Assembly (NCBI GenBank): GCA_003972865.1
Contig: QOAX01000026.1
Span: 1 to 19,098 of the forward strand
DNA from: Verrucomicrobiota bacterium
Lineage (GTDB): Bacteria; Verrucomicrobiota; Verrucomicrobiia; Limisphaerales; UBA1096
DNA: 19,098 bases
Reading direction: 5' to 3'
In this document: in pieces, positions 1 to 8,123 of the stretch
How the letters are laid out: each line of letters opens with the position of its first letter
How positions within the stretch are numbered: the stretch's first letter is position 1
Translations under genes and position numbers: made by a program
The notes under the pieces: model-generated
Databases searched by the model: none
What the model saw: the letters and a program-made list of their open reading frames with translations, nothing else
Told to the model about the DNA's origin: nothing

Positions 1-473
<473 letters not shown>

Positions 474-489
474 CTCGTGCTCTCCCTGG

Positions 490-804
490 TTATGCGGGCA
501 ATGGGCCGTTGACTTTGGCGTTGAGGCCGTGGACTTCGCGGCTGCCGGCGAGGGCGACGATCTCGACTTCACGCGCCATGCCCGGCTCGAAGCGGATCGC
601 GGTTCCGGCCGGGATGTTCAGGCGGAAGCCAAGCGCTTGGTCGCGTTCAAATTCCAGCGCGGAGTTGACCTCGTAAAAATGAAAGTGGCTGCCGACCTGT
701 ATCGGCCGGTCGCCGGTGTTGGAGACCGGCAGCGTCCGGGTCGCTAGATTCTCGTTTGCCGTGAGCGGCTCCGCCTCTGCAACTCTGATTTCGCCGGGGA
801 TCAT
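490..804 (-). CDS. ureB: Urease beta subunit UreB
   Basis: Structural subunit of the (UreABC)3 urease complex. The 104-residue protein begins MIPGEIRVAEAE and carries the family hallmarks NTGDRPIQVGSHFHFYEVN (about residues 29-47) and GFRLNIPAGTAIRFEPG (about 59-75). Length matches the separate UreB of most bacteria (about 100-110 residues), so the three subunits are encoded separately, not fused. The ATG overlaps the ureA stop as ATGA; no Shine-Dalgarno sequence is visible, so translation is probably coupled to ureA. It is followed after 16 bp by ureC. Confidence 0.97.
   Translation of the reverse strand: MIPGEIRVAEAEPLTANENLATRTLPVSNTGDRPIQVGSHFHFYEVNSALEFERDQALGFRLNIPAGTAIRFEPGMAREVEIVALAGSREVHGLNAKVNGPLPA
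629..640. repeat. 12-bp palindrome CCAAGCGCTTGG
   Basis: Perfect palindrome within ureB, sharing the CTTGG/CCAAG arms of the repeats found elsewhere in the window, in the inverted half-site order also seen at 11451-11466. Confidence 0.8.
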
Positions 805-1103
805 CGGATGGGATTGTGAACGGTTACCAGCTTGGTGCCGTCGGGGAAGGTTGCCTCGGCCTGCACCTCGTGAATCATCTCCGGCACGCCCTCCATCACG
901 TCGTCGCGCTTGAGGATGGTCGCGCCGTGGCTCATCAACTCGGACACCGACCTGCCGTCGCGTGCCCCCTCGAAAATCTCGTAGGTGATGATCGCGATCG
1001 CCTCGGGGTGGTTGAGTTTCACCCCCCGGGCCTGTCGCCGCCGAGCCAAGTCGGCGGCCACGACAACCATCAACTTCTCCTGTTCGCGCGGTGTAAGATG
1101 CAT
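801..1103 (-). CDS. ureA: Urease gamma subunit UreA
   Basis: Small structural subunit of urease. The 100-residue product shows the family core: MHLTPREQEKL at the N-terminus, RGVKLNHPEAIAIITYEI (about residues 26-43), EGARDGRSVSELM, and the C-terminal run VPEMIHEVQAEATFPDGTKL ending in VTVHNP. Length is exactly that of canonical UreA. It overlaps ureB by 4 bp and lies 66 bp after the urtE stop, without a ureD gene in between, although ureD precedes ureA in many proteobacterial operons. No good Shine-Dalgarno motif is seen before its ATG. Transcription probably comes from the upstream urt genes, though the palindrome at the urtE end could attenuate it. Confidence 0.97.
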   Translation of the reverse strand: MHLTPREQEKLMVVVAADLARRRQARGVKLNHPEAIAIITYEIFEGARDGRSVSELMSHGATILKRDDVMEGVPEMIHEVQAEATFPDGTKLVTVHNPIR

Positions 1104-1151
1104 GGCAAGCGGTTCGGGAAGTCTATTGCCGGTTCATACAGCGCGCGAGCC

Positions 1152-1177
1152 AAAAACCGATGCGTTTGATCAAACGC
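1152..1177 (-). terminator. Palindrome plus U-run at urtE/ureA boundary (possible attenuator)
   Basis: A perfect 16-bp palindrome, GCGTTTGATCAAACGC (1162-1177), spans the urtE stop codon. As minus-strand RNA it can form a 6-bp stem with a 4-nt loop, followed 5 nt later by five U residues (1152-1156). The stem is AU-rich in the middle and the U-run is short and spaced, so it would be at best a weak or partial terminator between transporter and urease genes. Confidence 0.35.
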
Positions 1178-1865
1178 TGAGGTGCTGCCGCACGATAGCC
1201 TCGCTCAGTTGCGGAGTGTCGCCGTTGGCGACCACGCGGCCGCGGTTCATGATGTAAAAGCGATCGCCAAACTCCTTGATGAAATCGACATACTGCTCAA
1301 CCAGCAGGATGGTCATGTCTTTTTCCGTGGTGAGGTATTTGAGCACGCGCCCGATTTCCTGGATGATGTTGGGCTGAATGCCCTCTGTCGGCTCGTCGAG
1401 CAACAGCAACCGCGGCTCGCCGACCAGCGCGCGGCCGATGGCGAGCTGCTGCTGCTGCCCGCCGGAAAGGTCGCCTCCTCGGCGCTGGCCCATTTCCTTG
1501 AGCACCGGGAACAGCTCGAAAACTTCACCGGGCACCGCCCGCCCGCCACCGGGCCGGCCAGCCAGGCCGACCCGCAGGTTCTCGGTCACCGTCAGCTTGG
1601 GGAAGATCATCCGCCCCTGCGGCACCAGCGCCATGCCCCCGCGGATGCGAGCGTGGGCCGGCTGGTTGGCCACGTTGATTCCGGCAAAGGTAATGGTCCC
1701 CTTGGAGGGTTTTTCCAAGCCGACGATGTTGCGGATGAGCGTCGTCTTGCCCACGCCGTTGCGACCCATGAGGCAGACCACACTGCCCTTGGGCACCTCC
1801 AGTGAGACGTCGTGGAGCACCTGCACCGACCCGTAGGCAAATTGGATGTCCTTGATGTTCAGCAT
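1170..1865 (-). CDS. urtE: Urea ABC transporter ATP-binding subunit UrtE
   Basis: One of two cytoplasmic ATPases that power urea import; LivF-like branch of the branched-chain amino acid/urea (HAAT) transporters. In the 231-residue product: Walker A GRNGVGKTT (34-42), Q-loop region VPQGRMIFPKLTV (81-93), ABC signature LSGGQQQQLAIGRAL (133-147), Walker B LLLLDEP followed by TEG (153-162), and VEQY in the switch region (189-192). Length and motifs are normal for UrtE. The start codon lies one base after the urtD stop, implying translational coupling. The neighbours urtD and ureA fix the substrate as urea more firmly than the ATPase itself would. Confidence 0.95.
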   Translation of the reverse strand: MLNIKDIQFAYGSVQVLHDVSLEVPKGSVVCLMGRNGVGKTTLIRNIVGLEKPSKGTITFAGINVANQPAHARIRGGMALVPQGRMIFPKLTVTENLRVGLAGRPGGGRAVPGEVFELFPVLKEMGQRRGGDLSGGQQQQLAIGRALVGEPRLLLLDEPTEGIQPNIIQEIGRVLKYLTTEKDMTILLVEQYVDFIKEFGDRFYIMNRGRVVANGDTPQLSEAIVRQHLSV

Positions 1866-1866
1866 T

Positions 1867-2709
1867 TCATCTGCCGAGATAAGCCTTGATGACCTCCGGG
1901 TTGTCCTGCAATTCAGCCAGCGTGCCCTCGGCCAGGATTTTGCCCTCGTTTAACACGGTCACAAAACTGTTGAGTTGGCGGACAAAATCCATGTCGTGCT
2001 CAATGACAATGAGTGTGTGGTCCGCGCGCAACTCGAGCAGCAACTCGGCGGTGAGGGCGGTCTCGGCATCAGTCAGGCCGGCGGCCGGTTCATCGACCAG
2101 CAACAGCTTGGGGTTGGTGAGGATGAGCGCGCTGATGGCCAGCCACTGGCGCTGGCCGTGGCTGAGTTGGCTCGCCTCAGTGTCGCGCTCGTCAATCAGT
2201 CGCACACGCTCAAGCAACGCCTCGATTTGCCCGGCTTCCTCGGGGGTGGTGGCACGGCGCAGGTTGGACCAAAGTCCCTGTCGACCTGGGAGGGACAGCT
2301 CGAGATTCTCGAAGGTGGTCAGGCTATCAAACACCGTGGGCGTCTGGAATTTCCGCCCGATACCGCGCCGGGCGATGTCCACCTCCTGTACGCCGGTGAT
2401 CTCGTCACGGTCAAAAAACACCTGCCCGGTGGTGGGCGGGGTCTTGCCGCTGACAAGGTCGCAAAAGGTCGTCTTGCCAGCGCCGTTGGGGCCGATGATG
2501 ACGCGCAGTTCGTTGTGCTCCACGCCGAGCGCCTCGATGTCCACCGCCTTGAAGCCGTCAAAAACGGCGGTAAGATTTTTCACAAACAACAGGTAACGCT
2601 CGGCCCACAGGCGGCTTTGATCGGGGTCATCGCCCAAGTATTCACGCGTGCGCTCGGCTTGCGTGAACTGGACCTGATTGCCTGGCTTGATTGAGTTGGG
2701 AGCGGGCAT
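1867..2709 (-). CDS. urtD: Urea ABC transporter ATP-binding subunit UrtD
   Basis: Second ATPase of the urea importer, LivG-like. The 280-residue product has Walker A GPNGAGKTT (73-81), Q-loop region GRKFQTPTVFDSLT (118-131), the UrtD-type signature LSHGQRQWLAISAL (182-195) and Walker B LLLVDEPAAGLTDAE (202-216), then an H-loop IEHDM (236-240). It carries about 40 residues before the conserved core, a little longer than typical LivG proteins. The start is supported by AAGGAG 8 nt upstream of the ATG, a motif that overlaps the end of urtC. The gap to the urtC stop is 2 bp. Confidence 0.95.
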   Translation of the reverse strand: MPAPNSIKPGNQVQFTQAERTREYLGDDPDQSRLWAERYLLFVKNLTAVFDGFKAVDIEALGVEHNELRVIIGPNGAGKTTFCDLVSGKTPPTTGQVFFDRDEITGVQEVDIARRGIGRKFQTPTVFDSLTTFENLELSLPGRQGLWSNLRRATTPEEAGQIEALLERVRLIDERDTEASQLSHGQRQWLAISALILTNPKLLLVDEPAAGLTDAETALTAELLLELRADHTLIVIEHDMDFVRQLNSFVTVLNEGKILAEGTLAELQDNPEVIKAYLGR

Positions 2710-2711
2710 GG

Positions 2712-3884
2712 CTAATTCTCCTTACTGGCAGTGCCAGTTCCCGAACCCTTTATCAGTCGCATCAATTGCCCCGGCAAACCCATCAGCCCACCTTTGATCC
2801 AAAGCACCACACCGATGAACAAGCCGCCCAGCACGAACGGCCAGTAATCGGCCTTCCAGGTGAAGATGCCGAAGTCGTGTTGCGAGGTGAAATAATTATA
2901 AAGCAGATTCACCACCAGCGCACCCAGCACCGCGCCGGCCAGCGTGCCGCGACCGCCCACGGCCACCCAGATGACAATCATTATGGACTTGCCCGCCTCC
3001 ATGTCGAACGGCGTGATGATGCCCATCTGTGGCACGTACAACATCCCCGCCAGTCCGGCGATCATCCCTGCCAGCACGAAGGCGAACAGCTTGTAGACAT
3101 ACGGCCGGTAGCCGGAAAAGCGCAGCGTGTTTTCGTCGTCACGAATGGCGACGAGCACGCGGCCAAGACGGGATTTAATCAGGCCGTGGCATCCCCAGTA
3201 CACCGCGGCTAGAGCAAGAACGGTGATGACATAGAGGGCAAGCTTCACGTAGGGCTCGGACAATTGAAAGCTGCCGGCAATCCGATCGAACCGCGTCAGG
3301 CCATTGGTGCCGCAAAACTTCATGTTGTTCATCGAGAAAAAGTTAAACGCGGCCACTGTGATGGCCTGGGTAAGGATCGCGAAATACACGCCGCGCACAC
3401 GGCTGCGAAACCCGAAGAACCCAATGACCAACGCAACCAGTCCGGGAATCAACAGGGCCAACAACATCGTGACCGGCAGCGACCAGAAAGGTTTCCAGAA
3501 CCACGGCACCGTCCACTCAGCCTCAGTTTGCCCTGCTCCCCCCGGGTAAACGACATAAAGACAGGCGGGCATTTTCCAGCCGTTCGCATCCACGATTCCC
3601 TCCGGCCCGCCGTGATGCGCCAGATACATGCCCATCGCGTAGCCGCCCAGGCAGAAGAAAAAGGCCTGGCACAGGCTGAGAATTCCGGCGTAGCCCCAGA
3701 CCAAATCCAGCCCCACTGCCACGATGGCAAAGGTTAGATAGCGCCCTAGCATGTTGACCGTCTCGATGGAGATGGCGCCGGCGAAGTAGAGGCCGGGCAC
3801 GCAGATGACCCCGATGAACAGCAGGACGAGGAGCGCCACTAGTGCCATATAAGGACGTTTGGATTGTCTGGGGTTATCGGTCAT
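2712..3884 (-). CDS. urtC: Urea ABC transporter permease UrtC
   Basis: Inner-membrane permease of the urea importer, LivM-like. A start at 3884 (MTDNPRQSKRPY, 390 residues) is chosen over an in-frame ATG at 3950, because GGAAG sits 8 nt upstream of it and the upstream extension would overlap urtB by 77 bp with a charged, unlikely leader. With this start the overlap with urtB is 11 bp. Several hydrophobic helices are visible from residue 13 onward. Family motifs include VGLDLVWGYAGILSLCQAFF, CGTNGLTRFDRI, and SRLGRVLVAIRDDENTLRFS, the last resembling the cytoplasmic EAA loop that meets the ATPase. It ends with TAG, showing that TAG is used as a normal stop here. Confidence 0.94.
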   Translation of the reverse strand: MTDNPRQSKRPYMALVALLVLLFIGVICVPGLYFAGAISIETVNMLGRYLTFAIVAVGLDLVWGYAGILSLCQAFFFCLGGYAMGMYLAHHGGPEGIVDANGWKMPACLYVVYPGGAGQTEAEWTVPWFWKPFWSLPVTMLLALLIPGLVALVIGFFGFRSRVRGVYFAILTQAITVAAFNFFSMNNMKFCGTNGLTRFDRIAGSFQLSEPYVKLALYVITVLALAAVYWGCHGLIKSRLGRVLVAIRDDENTLRFSGYRPYVYKLFAFVLAGMIAGLAGMLYVPQMGIITPFDMEAGKSIMIVIWVAVGGRGTLAGAVLGALVVNLLYNYFTSQHDFGIFTWKADYWPFVLGGLFIGVVLWIKGGLMGLPGQLMRLIKGSGTGTASKEN

Positions 3885-5577
3885 CAGCCAGTCTTCCTTT
3901 CGGTGCGAACAATCCCGCCGGCTTAAATTGGATGAAGATAACCACCACAATTAACAAGAGAATCTTGGCCCAGATGGTGCCGATCCAAGGCACCGCCTCA
4001 ACTAACTTGGTCAACACACCGATGCCGAGCCCTGAAAAGACCACGCCAAGCAACTCGCCCACACCCCCCACCACCACCACGAGGAACGAATCCACAATAA
4101 AGTTGGTCTGCCCCATGTCAGGCGTCACCCCTCCAATCAGGGTCCAGGCATAACCAGCCACTCCGGCCAGCCCGGCGCCGAAGGCGAACGTGAAACGATC
4201 CACCCGGCGGGTGTTCACGCCCAGGCTGCGGGCCATGTCGCGGCTCTGCATGGTGGCGCGAATGTGCAGACCCATGCGGGTGTGGTTCATCTGCCACCAA
4301 ACCATCAGCACCGCCAATAGGCACAGGCCCATGATAAAAATACGGGCATAAGGCAGGTTCACATCCTGCATCGCCTCCAAACTACCCCGGGCCCAATCGG
4401 GAGCGTTCACGCCGATGTTGTCGCCGTAGCGGATGCGGGCAATTTGAATGAGCACCAAACCAATGCCCCATGTTGCAAGCAGCGACTCGAGTGGGCGTCG
4501 ATACAGATGCCGCACCACCAGTGCCTCCATCAGCATCCCCACCATCGCCGCCACCAGGAATGCCGCCGGCAACGCCCAAAGATAATAGGAATTCTGAGGC
4601 GCCTCGGGGACATGGTTGAACAAGAGCTGCATCTCATAAGTCGTGTAGGCGCCGATCATCATCAGCTCGCCGTGGGCCATGTTGATGACACCCATCAGCC
4701 CGAAGGTGATGGCCAGCCCGAGCGCCATGAGGATGAGCACCGAACCGAGCGACAGTCCGCGAAAAACGTTGCTGAAACGATCGACCGTTTTCTGGTGGGC
4801 GCGAATGGTCGCGAGCGACTGCCCGCACGCCTGGGCCAGCGCCACGTCGGCCGACTCCAATTCATCCAGCAGCGACTCCAGCCGGGGCAACGCCCGCAAA
4901 CTCTTGATTTCGCCCAGTTGACGGACTGCTTCAATCCGCTCTTCTGCATTCTGTTCCGGCAATTGGCCACTGAGCTGAATCAGGAGTTGGCTTTCCCTGG
5001 CGGTGTAACGAATTTTGTTGTCAGAATCTTTTTGGGCAATTTCACCAAGCAACTCAACGGCATCAATGTTGTACGGCGGGTCACCGCATTTCTTGGCGCC
5101 CGACAGTCGCACCTCGGCATCGGGCGATAAAAGGCGCAGGAAAAATTTGCCCTGCGCGGCCAGCTTCCGTTCGTCACGGTTGGGGCTGATATCCCCCAGG
5201 TCCGACACATCCGGCTTGGCCTGTTTACCATCATCGCCCAACACAGGCTCACCGGTGAGCGGGTGGGTCAGCGGGGCCAATTCGTTGAAGTCCTCGTCCT
5301 CCTCAGTCTCGGTGCAGACGACGATCTGATCATTCCAGAGGTAGACGCTGCCAGTACGGTAGTTTTCGAGAAACGCCTCAAGTCGCGAGTCGCCGCTCTT
5401 GGCCAAGTCGAACAGCGCCTGTTTGCGCAGGGCGGCATCGTCACCAGCGAGCTTGGCCATCTGCTCCAGGAGAGCCGCGTCGCTTGGTTTGTCTACGGAA
5501 GAATCGGCCGCCGCAACGGGTTGGCTGAGCGTCCAACCAGTCACGACGGCCATGAAGAAGGCCAAGCTATATCTCAT
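3874..5577 (-). CDS. urtB: Urea ABC transporter permease UrtB with N-terminal helical extension
   Basis: LivH-like inner-membrane permease. Residues 1-23 form a signal-peptide-like segment (MRYSLAFFMAVVTGW ... VAAA). Residues about 30-265 are a soluble, mostly helical region with repeat-like segments (AVELLGEIAQKDSD, AVRQLGEIKSLRALPRLESL) that resemble HEAT-type repeats. The permease domain starts near residue 272 and contains the hallmark ALGLAITFGLMGVINMAHGE (285-304), followed by further helices and GVNTRRVDRFTFAFGAGLAG. Long UrtB forms with such an extension are known in urea transporters, whereas plain LivH proteins are about 290-300 residues. The signal sequence suggests the extension lies in the periplasm, where it could meet UrtA; that role is inference. 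It follows urtA after 126 bp, the only sizeable gap within the urt genes. Confidence 0.94.
   Translation of the reverse strand: MRYSLAFFMAVVTGWTLSQPVAAADSSVDKPSDAALLEQMAKLAGDDAALRKQALFDLAKSGDSRLEAFLENYRTGSVYLWNDQIVVCTETEEDEDFNELAPLTHPLTGEPVLGDDGKQAKPDVSDLGDISPNRDERKLAAQGKFFLRLLSPDAEVRLSGAKKCGDPPYNIDAVELLGEIAQKDSDNKIRYTARESQLLIQLSGQLPEQNAEERIEAVRQLGEIKSLRALPRLESLLDELESADVALAQACGQSLATIRAHQKTVDRFSNVFRGLSLGSVLILMALGLAITFGLMGVINMAHGELMMIGAYTTYEMQLLFNHVPEAPQNSYYLWALPAAFLVAAMVGMLMEALVVRHLYRRPLESLLATWGIGLVLIQIARIRYGDNIGVNAPDWARGSLEAMQDVNLPYARIFIMGLCLLAVLMVWWQMNHTRMGLHIRATMQSRDMARSLGVNTRRVDRFTFAFGAGLAGVAGYAWTLIGGVTPDMGQTNFIVDSFLVVVVGGVGELLGVVFSGLGIGVLTKLVEAVPWIGTIWAKILLLIVVVIFIQFKPAGLFAPKGRLADDR
5398..5407. 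repeat. CTTGGCCAAG palindrome, copy 1
   Basis: Perfect 10-bp palindrome inside urtB, where on the minus strand it encodes part of D-L-A-K-S. One of seven exact copies in the window. Confidence 0.9.
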
Positions 5578-5617
5578 TCTGTCTCAGGAGGAACTGCTTG
5601 AAAACAAGCCGGCCGCA

Positions 5618-5690
5618 ACGGTTCAGCAGGCGGGCCGAATCATCGACCTATAGAGCAATGAGCCAAAATCCAAGCCCACCTGCGAACCGT
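5618..5690 (-). other. Long intercistronic stem-loop between urtA and urtB
   Basis: Arms 5618-5635 and 5674-5690 are complementary over 17 positions with one bulged base and one pair that is G-U in the minus-strand RNA; the loop is 38 nt. In the transcript the stem starts 13 nt after the urtA stop. A second small hairpin (GCTTG/CAAGC around AAAA, 5596-5609) follows before urtB. There is no U-run, so it is more likely an mRNA-stabilising or decay-limiting element than a terminator. Such elements after a binding-protein gene can raise its level over the permeases (known for malE-malF; inferred here). Confidence 0.65.
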
Positions 5691-5703
5691 CAAAAGCGTT
5701 TAA

Positions 5704-6984
5704 TTATCCCTTTTTCTTCGGCCCGCCGGTCGGTTTCGGATAGTTCCCGTCCGTATGAAGGTAGCGGCTGTAGGAGTCCGGCGACACCAGGCCTTCACTC
5801 TCCCACACAATCTTGAACTGACCGTCGTTGCGAATCTCGCCAACATACACCGGCTTGAGGGTGTGCTGGTTGGAAGCGTGCATCTGCTTTTTGCCGCCCG
5901 GGGCGTCGAACTCCAGTCCATAGACCGCCTGGCGAACCTTGTCCACGTCGAACGTGCCGGCCTTCTCAACGGCGGCCTTCCAGACGTACACACCGAAGTA
6001 GGCCGCCTCGATCGGATCGTCGGTCACGCGCTTTGTACCGCCCGGCAGGTTGTTCTTTTCGCAATAGCTCTTGAAGGCCTGAACAAATGTACTATTTCCC
6101 GGTGACTTCACACTCTGGAAATAATTCCAGGCGGCCAAGTGCCCAACCAGCGGCGGCACATCCATCGCACGCAACTCATCCTCCGCAACGGAGAAAGCCA
6201 TGATTGGACAGTCATCCGAGGTCAACCCCTGGTTGGCGAACTCCTTGTAGAACGGCACGTTGCTGTCGCCGTTGATAGTCGAGAGCACACAGGCATTTCC
6301 ACTGGCGGCGAACTTTTTGATCTTACCGACTATGGTCTGGTAGTCCTGATGGTGAAACGGAGTGTACTCCTCCATGATGTTCGCCTCCGGGACGCCCTTG
6401 GTCAAAAGAAACGCCTTGAGCACCTTGTTCGCCGTGCGCGGGAAAACGTAGTCGGTGCCGAGCAGGTAGAACTTCTTCATGCCCAACTCGCCCATCATGT
6501 ATTCCGCAGCCGGAATGAGCTGCTGATTCGGAGACGCGGCGGTGTAGAACACATTCAGTGACTGCTCCTCACCCTCGTATTGGACGGGGTAAAACAGAAG
6601 CTGGTTGTATTCCTCGAACACAGGCAGGCACGACTTGCGGCTCACTGAGGTCCAGCAGCCGAAGGTCACCGCGACCTTGTCCTGGGTGATCAACTGCTTG
6701 GCCTTCTCCGCGAACAACGGCCAGTTGGAGGCAGGATCCACCACCACCGGCTCGATCTGCTTGCCCAGCACGCCACCCTTGGCGTTGATCTCTTCCGCCG
6801 CCATCAGGACGACGTCCCTCAGGGAGGTCTCGGAGATGGCCATCGTTCCGCTGAGCGAATGCAGTATGCCAATCTTCACCGTATCGGCCGCTTGGCCAGA
6901 CGTCGGTTGCGGCTTCGACGGTTCGCCACCGCAGCCGATTAACAACAGCGCCAACACACAGCTTGGCATAGCGTATTTCATCAT
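5704..6984 (-). CDS. urtA: Urea-binding lipoprotein UrtA
   Basis: Periplasm-facing binding protein that delivers urea to UrtBC. The N-terminus MMKYAMPSCVLALLLIGC is a lipoprotein signal with lipobox LIGC (15-18), so Cys18 would be lipidated and the protein anchored in the membrane. The mature part matches the UrtA branch of type-I periplasmic binding proteins: KIGILHSLSGTMAISETSL, NAKGGVLGKQIEPVVVDPAS, TFGCWTSVSRKSCLPVFEE and LLFYPVQYEGEE, the last two very characteristic of UrtA. The length of 426 residues is normal. It lies 26 bp after the porin stop; no clear Shine-Dalgarno is seen. A strong hairpin follows its stop codon. Confidence 0.96.
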   Translation of the reverse strand: MMKYAMPSCVLALLLIGCGGEPSKPQPTSGQAADTVKIGILHSLSGTMAISETSLRDVVLMAAEEINAKGGVLGKQIEPVVVDPASNWPLFAEKAKQLITQDKVAVTFGCWTSVSRKSCLPVFEEYNQLLFYPVQYEGEEQSLNVFYTAASPNQQLIPAAEYMMGELGMKKFYLLGTDYVFPRTANKVLKAFLLTKGVPEANIMEEYTPFHHQDYQTIVGKIKKFAASGNACVLSTINGDSNVPFYKEFANQGLTSDDCPIMAFSVAEDELRAMDVPPLVGHLAAWNYFQSVKSPGNSTFVQAFKSYCEKNNLPGGTKRVTDDPIEAAYFGVYVWKAAVEKAGTFDVDKVRQAVYGLEFDAPGGKKQMHASNQHTLKPVYVGEIRNDGQFKIVWESEGLVSPDSYSRYLHTDGNYPKPTGGPKKKG

Positions 6985-7010
6985 AATGTATTTCGTTTTT
7001 TGGGTTAAAA

Positions 7011-7940
7011 TTAGAACGTGTACAGAACCCGTGCCGCCAGTAGATCCTCATCGCCGCCCCCGGCGAAGTCGCGATTGCGGTACTCGGTGATGACGGACAC
7101 ACTGTCCGAGATCACAAAGCGAGGGCTGATGGTGAACTCATCGATCTCGGCCCAGTCGGCATCCACATGGGCGAAACGCAGGGTGGCGTTGAACGTGTCC
7201 GTGAAGGCGTAGTTGCCCATCAGCATGTAGGCGTCGCCGTCGGAACCGTTTGCCCCGAAGTCCTCGAGCGAACTGTATTCCGCCGCCACCGTGAGGGCAT
7301 CCACCGAGTAGGCGGCCCACAGGTTGACCATCGACTTGTCGTAGGCATCACCGCTCTCCGTGGCGTAGCCGAGCTTGATGGTCAATCCCTCCGCCGGGGA
7401 GGTGAACACCTGCACCTCGTAGCCAAGGTCGTCCGTGTCGCCGTCCGCGCTCCAGGTGCCATCCACCACTGAGCCGTAGACGCCAAATGTCTCCCCGCTG
7501 TACACGCCCGCCAGGCCGGTGTGATGGCCCGGGTAAACCGTGCTCGCCGCGGCCGAATATTGGTAGAGCCCGTCCACGTCGAACGTCTCGAAGCCGATGC
7601 AGCTCAGGAACTTGCCCGCCTTGAGGCTGAACTGGTCGGACACCGAAAAGCCGACGAATGCCTGCTCGAGGTCCACCCCGCCGCTCGTGTCAGTGTAGTT
7701 CAGGTCGACCTGTGCGTTGATGGAGTCACCACCATAAAGCAGATCCACCTCGAACTCGCCAATCTCGGCTGTGCTCTTGGTGTCTTTGCCAGCCACATCA
7801 GAGCTTGAAGCCGATACATCCAGAAAGCCCTGCAAAGAAAGGCCTTCCGCCAATTCGATCTCCGCCTGGGCGGTGACCGATGCAACTGCTGCCATCGCAA
7901 CGGCAGCCCGTGTCAGTTTTTTGTTATTTCGTATTTTCAT
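7011..7940 (-). CDS. Outer-membrane beta-barrel porin, first gene of the urea operon
   Basis: Predicted outer-membrane channel. A Sec signal peptide covers about the first 27 residues (KIRNNKKLTRAAVAMAAVAS, then VTAQA). The mature part alternates polar and hydrophobic residues as in beta strands, contains STVYPGHHTGLAGVYSG, and ends LLAARVLYTF with the terminal Phe usual for barrel insertion. It resembles the BBP2/OmpL-like barrel family (PF07642), a moderate-confidence assignment. The start at 7940 (309 residues) is preferred over 7946, because AAGGA is 7 nt upstream of the former and 1 nt from the latter. Position directly before urtA suggests it lets urea, or short-chain amides, cross the outer membrane; the sequence does not prove selectivity. 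Confidence 0.85.
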   Translation of the reverse strand: MKIRNNKKLTRAAVAMAAVASVTAQAEIELAEGLSLQGFLDVSASSSDVAGKDTKSTAEIGEFEVDLLYGGDSINAQVDLNYTDTSGGVDLEQAFVGFSVSDQFSLKAGKFLSCIGFETFDVDGLYQYSAAASTVYPGHHTGLAGVYSGETFGVYGSVVDGTWSADGDTDDLGYEVQVFTSPAEGLTIKLGYATESGDAYDKSMVNLWAAYSVDALTVAAEYSSLEDFGANGSDGDAYMLMGNYAFTDTFNATLRFAHVDADWAEIDEFTISPRFVISDSVSVITEYRNRDFAGGGDEDLLAARVLYTF

Positions 7941-7954
7941 TATCATATCCTTAA

Positions 7955-8034
7955 CCGAGCGGTGAATCCCGCTCGGGGCTGTGGATTATCAATTCTGTCC
8001 ACCAAGCACCCCTGTCTGGGAAACCACCACAGCC
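7955..8034 (-). promoter_or_regulatory. Structured 5' leader of porin-urt-ure operon
   Basis: Two perfect 8-bp helices lie back to back just before the porin ribosome-binding site. P1 pairs 7977-7984 (GGCTGTGG) with 8027-8034 (CCACAGCC), enclosing 42 nt with a small CCC/GGG hairpin. P2 pairs 7955-7962 (CCGAGCGG) with 7969-7976 (CCGCTCGG) around a 6-nt loop. No base separates P1 from P2, so they could stack, and only two bases separate P2 from the AAGGA ribosome-binding site (7948-7952). CGGGAT/ATCCCG (8044-8049 and 7966-7971) offers an alternative pairing that would open P2. This is consistent with a cis-regulatory RNA; no known riboswitch class was recognised. Confidence 0.5.
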
Positions 8035-8070
8035 ATTAGCACCCGGGATGCCAGCCGTTGAGTTGACCCT

Positions 8071-8100
8071 GTCGAGTTGTTGCTCAAAATCAGGCTCGAC
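8071..8100 (-). promoter_or_regulatory. Upstream leader hairpin
   Basis: Inverted repeat GTCGAG (8071-8076) and CTCGAC (8095-8100) around 18 nt, located just downstream of the possible sigma-54 start site in the minus-strand leader. A weak feature on its own; listed because it adds to the leader structure next to the porin. Confidence 0.3.
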
Positions 8101-8123
8101 CCCATGTGCTCCCCAAAGTTTTT

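Noticed and set aside
3885..3950. Upstream ATG for urtC at 3950
   Set aside because: It would extend the overlap with urtB to 77 bp, adds a charged leader with no family similarity, and lacks the GGAAG spacing seen before 3884.
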